Shown here piece after piece: positions 6,651 to 11,648 of a stretch of DNA of 11,648 bases (position 1 is its first letter; each line of letters opens with the position of its first letter). This DNA is from CAZUVM01 sp964623885. GTDB lineage: Bacteria; Verrucomicrobiota; Verrucomicrobiia; Limisphaerales; UBA8199. The stretch lies in contig CAZUVM010000041.1 of NCBI GenBank assembly GCA_964623885.1, positions 1 to 11,648 on the forward strand, written 5' to 3'. The translations under genes and the position numbers were made by a program. The notes under the pieces are model-generated. The model was not told the DNA's origin. It searched no databases and was given only the letters and a program-made list of their open reading frames with translations.

Positions 6651-8417
6651 AAGCCCGAAAGTTGGAATTAATCTCCGCAGCAGAACGGCGCCCGCAATAG
6701 CTACGCAGCCCCAGCCAAACCAGTCACCGTGGCGCGTGTAGAAAGTTGGCTCATGAAGGGCGCCCTTCGCGCCAAGTGGGATCTCCGCGGCTAGAAAGCC
6801 GGGACCGTAGATAGTGCCCCGGTTATCACTGAAAATCTCGCGGATTCGCCCGTTAGCGTCCACCCAGCAAGTCAAACCGTTATTAGTGCAACGAACTAGG
6901 GGTAGCCGATTTTCCACCGCGCGGAATACCGCAGAAACGCCATGCTGCCATTGCTCGGCGCTTTCGCCGAACCAACCATCGTTCGTGATGTTCACGAGGA
7001 AGTCGGTATCGTGATGGACATCGCTAGGTGCCAGTTGGGGAAAGACATCCTCGAAGCAAATCAAAACTGAGGTTTTAACAGCGAGGGGCGCCATGTCGAA
7101 CTGGACGGGATGGGTGCCAGGGACGAAGCCGCCGGTAATCGGCGTGAAGACGCGCAAAAACGGCAGCCAATTCTGCAACGGGAGGTACTCGCCGAAGATT
7201 ACCAAATTGCGCTTGATATAGCGCTGACGGAGTTCGCCGTTGGGGCTCACAAGAAAACTGCTGTTGAAATAATCGGCCTCGTCCGGGTTTGCGGCGCCGG
7301 CTTTGGGCTCGGCATCGTCGGACCCAACGATCATCCAGACATGGTGGCGCACCGCGAGATTCGTTATGGCGTTGAATGTGTTCGTGTCGTAACGGACCAT
7401 TTTGGGCACGGCCGATTCGGGCCAAACCAATACGTCCGCGTGGTTGGTGTTCAGAATTTGACTCGACCATTCGACCAGGTGCTCGAAGCGGCGGACATCC
7501 TCGGCTGCGTCCCAAATAACCGTCTGCGGGATGCTGGGCTGCATCAGCATCACCTTCAAAGTGCGTTCTGGCGCAATCTCACGGCGGAGGTGCCGCAGGC
7601 CTGCATTGAAGAGCACAGCGACAATGAGCAGCGGAATAAAGATTTCACCGATCCACGCCGACCTCACGGTCGGTCGACGGATGAGAGCGACGCCGGCGGA
7701 GAGCAAACCGAGGGAGCCCCAAACCAACAGAAAGGAGACTCCGTAAACGCCTGTCACCGAGGCAAACTGAATCAGCGGCACCATTGGGTACTGCGAGACG
7801 CCAAGCAGGCACCAGGGAAAACCGCCGAAGATGCGTGAGAGATACATTTCACCGGCGACCCAGATGGCCGCGCCAGCGAGCGCCCAGACTGTTCGCCGCA
7901 GCCAATTCGGCGAAAGGGCGCCGGTCTGATATGGAAGGCCAGAACCAGCTTCGCTGGATGACAATTCGGCCTCAGGAAGGTCGGCTTTCGAGTACGCAAA
8001 AGGTGTAGAGCTGATGAGCCAAACCCATGTAGCCGGAACCAACGACAGGAATGCGGACAATGCGACCCAACCCGTCGCGGGAGCTATAGGTATCCCGTAC
8101 CACCGATAAGGGATTAACAGCAGCCAATACAACATGCTGAGGTAGTGGATGAGGCCGCCGACGTAACCAATGCGGAAAGCCTCTGCGGGTCGCTTGCCGA
8201 GCGCTGAGGCGGCGAGCAAACCCGGCGCTATCCAACCCAGGCCGGCCATGCCAGTTTTTGGGAATGCCCCTGTCCATAACAATCCCGCAACGGCAGCAAG
8301 GAAAAAACGGCTGCGGAAAACTCGATTGACCCGGAGACCTTTCAACCGCGGCAGCTTGCCGCATTGGCTTTGAAAGGCAAGCCAGACAGAGTTCAGTTTG
8401 ACTTTGCACCGGGTCAC
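6627..8417 (-). CDS. lnt: Apolipoprotein N-acyltransferase
   Basis: Lnt is an inner-membrane enzyme that transfers an acyl chain from phospholipid to the N-terminal cysteine of apolipoproteins, the last step of lipoprotein maturation after Lgt and LspA. The N-terminal half holds several membrane segments, starting with FFLAAVAGLLWTG, and the C-terminal half is a nitrilase-type domain. The catalytic triad is recognisable: Glu in VWPES (E334), Lys in KRNLVIFGEYLP (K402) and Cys in VLICFED (C454), plus NITNDGWFG. At 596 residues it is longer than the ~510 of E. coli Lnt; part of the excess is a polar loop around residues 138-180. No ATG lies near the start. GTG at 8417 is chosen because GGAG lies 13 bases upstream; TTG at 8345 would put the first membrane segment closer to the N-terminus, and TTG at 8459 would overlap the divergent neighbour. 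The function is secure, the start is not. Confidence 0.9.
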   Translation of the reverse strand: MTRCKVKLNSVWLAFQSQCGKLPRLKGLRVNRVFRSRFFLAAVAGLLWTGAFPKTGMAGLGWIAPGLLAASALGKRPAEAFRIGYVGGLIHYLSMLYWLLLIPYRWYGIPIAPATGWVALSAFLSLVPATWVWLISSTPFAYSKADLPEAELSSSEAGSGLPYQTGALSPNWLRRTVWALAGAAIWVAGEMYLSRIFGGFPWCLLGVSQYPMVPLIQFASVTGVYGVSFLLVWGSLGLLSAGVALIRRPTVRSAWIGEIFIPLLIVAVLFNAGLRHLRREIAPERTLKVMLMQPSIPQTVIWDAAEDVRRFEHLVEWSSQILNTNHADVLVWPESAVPKMVRYDTNTFNAITNLAVRHHVWMIVGSDDAEPKAGAANPDEADYFNSSFLVSPNGELRQRYIKRNLVIFGEYLPLQNWLPFLRVFTPITGGFVPGTHPVQFDMAPLAVKTSVLICFEDVFPQLAPSDVHHDTDFLVNITNDGWFGESAEQWQHGVSAVFRAVENRLPLVRCTNNGLTCWVDANGRIREIFSDNRGTIYGPGFLAAEIPLGAKGALHEPTFYTRHGDWFGWGCVAIAGAVLLRRLIPTFGLLKSRHAS

Positions 8418-8453
8418 CGCTCGACTTAATCTCCGTTCCGAGTCGCATAAGAT

Positions 8454-9398
8454 ATGCAAACAACCGTCATCGGAGTCAGTTCGTTGCGCAGCAGCCGCCT
8501 GGCTTATGGATGCTGGCGCGTAGCCGGCAGTTGGGATCCAGCCGAGGTGACCGTCGAATCCCGCGCCGCCGGGCTGCGCGCCATTATCGCGGCGTATGAG
8601 GCCGGATATACTTTGTTCGACAACGCCGATATTTACTGTCGCGGCGAGGCCGAGCAGCTATTAGGCACAGTCCTCAAGGAAGTGTCCGGAATGCGCGACC
8701 GTGTCCTGCTGGCAACCAAATGCGGTATTCGACCGGGCGGGTCACCGAATACCGACTCGCCCCAGCGTTATGATTTTTCAGCCGAGCATATTCTCGCGGC
8801 CTGTGACGAATCACTCAAACGACTAGGAACGGAAACGATTGATTTGTATATGCTCCACCGTCCGGATTATCTGGCTGATCCGCAGGAAATCGCCAAGGCG
8901 TTCTCGACGTTGCAAACCGCGGGCAAAGTCCGCTACTTCGGAATCAGCAATTTTCGACCGACGCTGGTTACGGCGCTGCAAGTGGCGTGTCCAATGCCGC
9001 TGGTCGTGCACCAGATTGAAATTAGCCTCGCGCGCCTTGAGCCGTTTACCGATGGGACCCTGGACCAATGTCTTATTGAGCGAATCACACCAATGGCCTG
9101 GAGTCCCTTGGCGGCAGGACTGATTGGCGCCGGCGCAAACCGTTTGTTGCCCGGCCAACGCGGCTACCGCCCCGAGTTGTTCCTCCCCGCTTTGGACGCG
9201 GTCGCGAAAACCCACGGTGTGAGCCGGGTAGCTGTGGCACTTGCCTGGCTGTTGAAACATCCAAGCAAAATCATGCCGATCGTCGGCTCTATCAAACCCG
9301 AGCGTATCCGCGAGGCCGCCAAAGCCGATGAGTTGGACCTGACACGCGAAGAGTGGTATCGATTGTTATTGGCGGCGCGCGGGGAACCGCTCCCCTGA
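8454..9398 (+). CDS. Aldo/keto reductase (YdhF-like)
   Basis: This 314-residue cytoplasmic NAD(P)H-dependent oxidoreductase of the aldo/keto reductase superfamily reduces aldehydes or ketones to alcohols; the physiological substrate cannot be told. The length and TIM-barrel pattern fit the family. The catalytic tetrad is complete: D56 (LFDNAD), Y61 (IYCRGEAE), K89 (LLATKCG) and H135 (LYMLHRPD). GISNF (163-167) and the C-terminal segment IVGSIKPERIREA (276-288) fit the cofactor-binding region. Overall similarity to E. coli YdhF-type proteins is suggested by YGCWR near the N-terminus and the WSPLAAG segment; this is recognition by eye. It starts within about 40 bases of the divergent lnt start. 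Its stop codon is followed after one base by thpR, indicating an operon. Confidence 0.93.
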   Translation: MQTTVIGVSSLRSSRLAYGCWRVAGSWDPAEVTVESRAAGLRAIIAAYEAGYTLFDNADIYCRGEAEQLLGTVLKEVSGMRDRVLLATKCGIRPGGSPNTDSPQRYDFSAEHILAACDESLKRLGTETIDLYMLHRPDYLADPQEIAKAFSTLQTAGKVRYFGISNFRPTLVTALQVACPMPLVVHQIEISLARLEPFTDGTLDQCLIERITPMAWSPLAAGLIGAGANRLLPGQRGYRPELFLPALDAVAKTHGVSRVAVALAWLLKHPSKIMPIVGSIKPERIREAAKADELDLTREEWYRLLLAARGEPLP

Positions 9399-9399
9399 C

Positions 9400-10017
9400 T
9401 TGAACCCCGATTCTAATCCCAGCCACCTCCGCCTGTTTGTCGCCGTTCAAGTTCCGGACGAAATCAAAGCAGCATTGGAGCGTGCGCAAGGCAAGCTGCG
9501 CCCCACTGCCCCTGAATCCGCCGTGCGCTGGACCAACCCGGGCCAAATGCATCTCACGCTAAGATTCCTGGGTAGCGTTGCGACCGAACGCGTGGAACAG
9601 ATAATCACTGAGCTAAGCCTTGCGTGCCGTAAATTCGCACCGCTCGAGCTGCGCGCAGAGCGCATTGGCTTTTTTCCGAATGACCGTCGTCCTCGTGTGC
9701 TTTGGGCCGGCGTGTATGATGACACAAATTCTCTGGTTTCTTTGCAGCAGAGGGTTGCGACTTCCATGAGCGAGTTTACGAGCGAGCCCGCGGAGAAGAA
9801 ATTTGTGGGCCACCTCACCCTGGCTCGACTCAAAGATATACGGAAGCTTGAGGCGGCAGCCCTCGAGCGCGCGGCGGCGAGGTTCGCAACTACTTGCTTC
9901 GGGGATTGGACTGCGGACTCAGTCGAGCTGATTCGAAGCCAACTCTCTCCTCACGGTGCCAAGTACTCAACAGTTGCTAAAATCCAGCTGGCGGCGGACA
10001 AAGAGCCCCGGTGTTAA
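9400..10017 (+). CDS. thpR: RNA 2',3'-cyclic phosphodiesterase (2'-5' RNA ligase family)
   Basis: This 205-residue protein belongs to the 2H phosphoesterase superfamily. Members of the ThpR/LigT group hydrolyse RNA 2',3'-cyclic phosphates to 2'-phosphates and can join tRNA halves through 2'-5' bonds in vitro. The two defining HxTx motifs are present: HLTL at residues 51-54 (MHLTLRFLG) and HLTL at 138-141 (GHLTLARL). The N-terminus, LRLFVAVQVPDEIKAAL, is typical of the family. The start is a TTG one base after the TGA of the aldo/keto reductase; no closer ATG would keep the conserved N-terminus, so translation probably depends on coupling to the upstream gene. Length is slightly above the usual 175-190 residues. 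No RNA-repair partner (RtcB, RtcA) is adjacent. Confidence 0.92.
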   Translation: MNPDSNPSHLRLFVAVQVPDEIKAALERAQGKLRPTAPESAVRWTNPGQMHLTLRFLGSVATERVEQIITELSLACRKFAPLELRAERIGFFPNDRRPRVLWAGVYDDTNSLVSLQQRVATSMSEFTSEPAEKKFVGHLTLARLKDIRKLEAAALERAAARFATTCFGDWTADSVELIRSQLSPHGAKYSTVAKIQLAADKEPRC

Positions 10018-10073
10018 GAGTCTAAACAGAACCAATTGAGATTAGCGATCGACGTTTTTAGGATTCAGTAAAC

Positions 10074-10102
10074 TTGACACGTCGGCAAATTGTGAGAGTT
10101 TT
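10074..10102 (+). promoter_or_regulatory. Possible promoter for the cytochrome-ferredoxin pair
   Basis: A perfect TTGACA lies at 10074-10079 in the 109-base gap after thpR. The corresponding -10 position (10097-10102, 17-base spacing) reads AGTTTT, a poor match, so the call rests on the -35 box and the gap. A TATAAA at 10119-10124 is too close to the ATG for a normal leader. Confidence 0.3.
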
Positions 10103-10126
10103 AGCGACAAATTTAAGCCTATAAAT

Positions 10127-10549
10127 ATGACCACCAGAACACTCGTTGTCGCGACCTCCTTCGCTTTCTCGTTGCTCGCTGCGCAGGGTGCCGAGCACAA
10201 AACAACGGTAGATGTGAGCAAGCTACCGCCGCCGGCGTCGAAGGCTGGAGTAACCTTTGCGGGCGATATTCAGCCCATATTCGAGAAGTCATGCGTGGAG
10301 TGCCACGGACCGAAACGCGCGAAGGGTAAACTCCGACTGGACAGCCTGGAAGGTGTGCTCAAAGGCAGCGAGGACGGGAAGGTCATAGCGCCCGGCAATA
10401 GCGCCGGAAGTGTTCTGGTGCATAACGTGGCTCATGCCGGTGATCCCGATAACTACATGCCGCCGCCGAAGAACAAAGCCGGCATCCAACCATTGACCCC
10501 GGGACAAGTTGGCCTCGTTCGCGCTTGGATTGACCAGGGGGCAAAGTAA
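10127..10549 (+). CDS. Exported small c-type cytochrome (planctomycete cytochrome C-like domain)
   Basis: This 140-residue protein has a Sec-type signal (TTRTLVVATS, hydrophobic core, LLAAQGAE near residue 22) and a single covalent haem site CVECH at residues 56-60. The surrounding pattern, FAGDIQPIFEKSCVECHGPKR, then KLRLDSLEG, then a probable axial Met in NYMPPPK (M111), fits the PSCyt1-type domain common in Planctomycetes and Verrucomicrobia, often in much longer proteins. Here it stands alone, so it may be a periplasmic electron carrier or a subunit of an unseen partner. The ATG at 10127 gives a proper signal peptide but has no clear ribosome binding site. The TAA stop is five bases before the inferred CTG start of the ferredoxin gene, suggesting translational coupling. 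Confidence 0.92.
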   Translation: MTTRTLVVATSFAFSLLAAQGAEHKTTVDVSKLPPPASKAGVTFAGDIQPIFEKSCVECHGPKRAKGKLRLDSLEGVLKGSEDGKVIAPGNSAGSVLVHNVAHAGDPDNYMPPPKNKAGIQPLTPGQVGLVRAWIDQGAK

Positions 10550-10554
10550 GCACA

Positions 10555-10932
10555 CTGAGCACTGCGGAATTAAAACCTATCGCCGAAGCTCTCGGCCTGG
10601 AGAAATACCGGCGCCATATTTTTCTGTGCGCGGATCAGACCGAGTCGAAATGCGCTCCAAAAGCGCGGGGCCTCGAATCGTGGGAATACCTCAAACGCCG
10701 GCTCAAGGAACTGAACCTGGTCGGCCCGGAACCGCTGGTTTATCGGACCAAGGCTAATTGCTTGAGGGTCTGCATTCGGGGTCCAATAGCGCTGGTTTAT
10801 CCGGAAGGCGTGTGGTACCACTCGTGCACTGCTGAAGTTTTGGAGCGCATCATTCAGGAACACCTAATCGGCGGCCGCGTCGTTGAAGAATTTGTCTTCG
10901 CTCGCAACTCAACGTGTGAGCGAGCTAAGTAA
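10555..10932 (+). CDS. (2Fe-2S) ferredoxin, thioredoxin-like fold, non-canonical start
   Basis: A 125-residue reading frame encodes a probable thioredoxin-fold [2Fe-2S] ferredoxin, a cytoplasmic one-electron carrier. Cluster ligands follow the family pattern: C25-x7-C33 (HIFLCADQTESKC) and C69-x3-C73 (TKANCLRVC), with RGPIALVYPEGVWY after them; an extra C91 follows. LESWEYLKRRLKEL is a conserved-looking helix between the pairs. The frame is closed upstream by TGA at 10531-10533 and contains no ATG, GTG or TTG before the first ligand. CTG at 10555, giving a start MSTAELKP, is the best candidate; a GTA (10546) overlapping the cytochrome stop, or a sequencing error there, are alternatives. An AGGGGG at 10536-10541 lies 13 bases upstream, so reinitiation after the cytochrome is plausible. 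Gene identity is well supported; the start is uncertain. Confidence 0.82.
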   Translation: MSTAELKPIAEALGLEKYRRHIFLCADQTESKCAPKARGLESWEYLKRRLKELNLVGPEPLVYRTKANCLRVCIRGPIALVYPEGVWYHSCTAEVLERIIQEHLIGGRVVEEFVFARNSTCERAK

Positions 10933-10956
10933 CAATCCCCGTCCAACACGGGCGAC

Positions 10957-10982
10957 AGGCGAAGCCGCGCACGGTATCGCCT
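10957..10982. terminator. Probable hairpin between convergent genes
   Basis: AGGCGA (10957-10962) pairs with TCGCCT (10977-10982), and inside it CCG (10965-10967) pairs with CGG (10972-10974) around a four-base loop. It lies in the 54-base gap between the stop of the ferredoxin gene and the stop of the convergent dehydratase gene, where a shared terminator is expected. The following T content is modest on the + strand and absent on the - strand, so it is not a textbook intrinsic terminator. Confidence 0.45.
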
Positions 10983-10986
10983 TCAT

Positions 10987-11325
10987 TTAATCGCCATTAA
11001 CGAGCTTATCAGCCTTCGCAGCGAGGATAAAATCGCTTTCGGTCAGACCGTTGATTTTGTGTGTCCATACCTGGAGCTTAACTTTGCCCCAGGTGAGATA
11101 AATATCAGGATGATGCCCCTGGGACTCCGCGAGTTCGCCGACTCGATTCGTGAACGCCAGTGCTTGGCGGAAGTCAGGGAATTTGTACTCTTTTTCGAGG
11201 TGGTGGCCATCGACTATTCTCCAGGCCCCGCCCAGTTCACGCTCCATTCTTTTCAATTCTGCCCCCTCTAGGCGAGGCACACCGCCTTTGCAGGGGACAC
11301 ATTCTTTTTCTGCCAACGTCGACAT
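10987..11325 (-). CDS. phhB: 4a-hydroxytetrahydrobiopterin dehydratase (PCD/DCoH)
   Basis: Pterin-4a-carbinolamine dehydratase dehydrates 4a-hydroxytetrahydropterin formed by aromatic amino acid hydroxylases, so that the pterin cofactor can be recycled; some bacterial homologues have other pterin-related roles. The 112-residue length fits. The N-terminus has the CVPCKGGVP pattern common in bacterial members, and the signature region GHHPDIYLTWGKVKLQVWTHKINGL carries the catalytic His pair and the later His (around residues 70-71 and 88). The start is the ATG at 11325 rather than one eight codons upstream, because it has a strong ribosome binding site six bases away. No phenylalanine hydroxylase (phhA) is in the window, so the symbol is assigned by family only. 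It is convergent with the ferredoxin gene. Confidence 0.93.
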   Translation of the reverse strand: MSTLAEKECVPCKGGVPRLEGAELKRMERELGGAWRIVDGHHLEKEYKFPDFRQALAFTNRVGELAESQGHHPDIYLTWGKVKLQVWTHKINGLTESDFILAAKADKLVNGD

Positions 11326-11331
11326 ATGATA

Positions 11332-11339
11332 CTTCCTTT
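11332..11339 (-). promoter_or_regulatory. Strong ribosome binding site deciding the dehydratase start
   Basis: The leader reads AAAGGAAG on the minus strand, with six bases to the ATG at 11325. This is the best Shine-Dalgarno site in the window and rules in favour of the downstream ATG over the one at 11349. Confidence 0.8.
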
Positions 11340-11516
11340 CTTTAGGCACCGAACCTTAGCGGCACGGCAAAACTGTAAACCTAGCGATTCCTATTCGCAA
11401 CCGCACGTGAGGCCTTTCATAATGCATTGCTTTAAATCCACTTGACCTCTGGTTAAACCCCATTGGAAGTCGGTCCGAGACCCTACATGAACTCGGGTCT
11501 CTTCCCTCCGCCGTGC

Positions 11517-11572
11517 GCCAAAAGTAACTGTTACCCGAGGAGGGGTATCGTTGTGCCAAAAGGGTGTTACCC
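11517..11572 (+). repeat. Pair of imperfect direct repeats
   Basis: GCCAAAAG followed by GTTACCC occurs twice: GCCAAAAG at 11517-11524 with GTTACCC at 11530-11536, and GCCAAAAG at 11555-11562 with GTTACCC at 11566-11572. The bases just upstream are also alike (TGC and TGT). The copies start 38 bases apart. An 8-mer TAACTGTT (11525-11532) recurs at 11592-11599. The function is unknown. Confidence 0.55.
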
Positions 11573-11588
11573 AGTGGCTCTTGTTTTT
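11555..11588 (+). terminator. Terminator-like hairpin with T-rich tail
   Basis: GCCA (11555-11558) pairs with TGGC (11575-11578), and GGGT (11562-11565) pairs with ACCC (11569-11572) around a three-base loop, with a small internal bulge. The run TCTTGTTTTT follows directly. This looks like an intrinsic terminator on the + strand, but no + strand gene ends just upstream, so it may end a small RNA, attenuate a gene beyond the window, or be chance. Confidence 0.35.
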
Positions 11589-11648
11589 GGTTAACTGTTT
11601 GCTGGATCCGAAGCGAGCTAAAACGAGCAGGGGGGCGGCTGGCGAGCC

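Larger units (their letters stand above)
11350..11648. other. Non-coding stretch at window end with several small hairpins
   Basis: About 300 bases without a credible gene; the frames open here are short and lack recognisable proteins or starts. The stretch must hold the promoter of the dehydratase gene on the minus strand, but no clear -35/-10 pair could be picked. On the + strand there are a 7-bp stem GAGACCC/GGGTCTC with an 11-base loop (11477-11501), a 5-bp stem TACCC/GGGTA (11532-11547) and a two-part hairpin ending in a T-rich run (11555-11588). It could be an untranslated leader or a small RNA, or simply intergenic DNA cut by the window end. Confidence 0.5.

Noticed and set aside
7110..7838. 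Plus-strand open frame (242 codons) inside lnt
   Set aside because: It is antisense to the conserved nitrilase domain of Lnt with all catalytic residues in the other frame, so it is a shadow.
10570..10863. Minus-strand open frame of 97 codons after the cytochrome gene
   Set aside because: It is antisense to the ferredoxin frame, which has conserved cysteine spacing; this minus frame has no recognisable features.
11572..11578. GCCACTG on the minus strand, resembling a conserved cobalamin-riboswitch core motif
   Set aside because: The other conserved riboswitch blocks are not found around it, and the downstream gene is a pterin dehydratase with no link to cobalamin.
11524..11600. GTTA-type repeats considered as integron attC core sites or a CRISPR start
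   Set aside because: The sites do not fit GTTRRRY/RYYYAAC cores, and only two imperfect copies exist without regular spacers.
11630..11648. GGGGGCGG near the window end, resembling the 5' end of tmRNA
   Set aside because: The expected following TTCGAC-type sequence is absent and the window ends too soon to test it.

Overview
The window looks like an ordinary chromosomal stretch of a GC-rich bacterium, most likely a member of the Verrucomicrobiota (Pedosphaera/Limisphaerales-like). This is inferred, not proven, from a planctomycete/verrucomicrobial-type small c-type cytochrome, several Tat- or Sec-exported hydrolases, weak Shine-Dalgarno sites, frequent GTG/TTG starts and a thioredoxin-like [2Fe-2S] ferredoxin of a type I associate with this phylum. 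No phage, transposase, CRISPR, rRNA or tRNA gene was seen.

Layout. Positions 1-2035 (+) hold a small membrane-anchored protein of unknown function and a complete glycerol kinase (glpK). A convergent gene (2084-3625, -) encodes a secreted alkaline-phosphatase-superfamily phosphodiesterase. Then comes a + strand run of three exported proteins: a Tat-exported protein of unknown function with an apparently helical, aromatic-rich fold (3718-4944), a Sec-exported SGNH/GDSL hydrolase (5155-5841) and a Tat-exported SGNH/GDSL hydrolase (5856-6650). A roughly 146-bp imperfect inverted repeat, whose core is built of decamers, sits between the first two. Apolipoprotein N-acyltransferase (lnt, -) follows and overlaps the 3' end of the second SGNH gene. 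Divergent from lnt is a tightly packed pair: an aldo/keto reductase and the RNA 2',3'-cyclic phosphodiesterase ThpR. Next is a cytochrome c gene with an apparently translationally coupled [2Fe-2S] ferredoxin gene that lacks any ATG, GTG or TTG start and is therefore easily missed. A hairpin separates this from a convergent pterin-4a-carbinolamine dehydratase. The last 300 bases carry no credible gene but contain three small hairpins, a pair of imperfect direct repeats and a T-rich terminator-like end.

How the genes fit together. Most units are housekeeping or nutrient related and stand alone: glycerol phosphorylation, lipoprotein maturation, pterin recycling and RNA end processing. The block at 3718-6650 looks like a small set of exported enzymes acting on an extracellular polymer, with two esterase-type hydrolases beside a possible carbohydrate-active partner, but no substrate can be read from the sequence. 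The cytochrome and ferredoxin pair suggests an electron-transfer role, although the cytochrome is exported and the ferredoxin appears cytoplasmic. I see no strong candidate for a wholly new system. The most useful points for a second look are the inverted-repeat element, the non-canonical start of the ferredoxin, and the structured non-coding end of the window.
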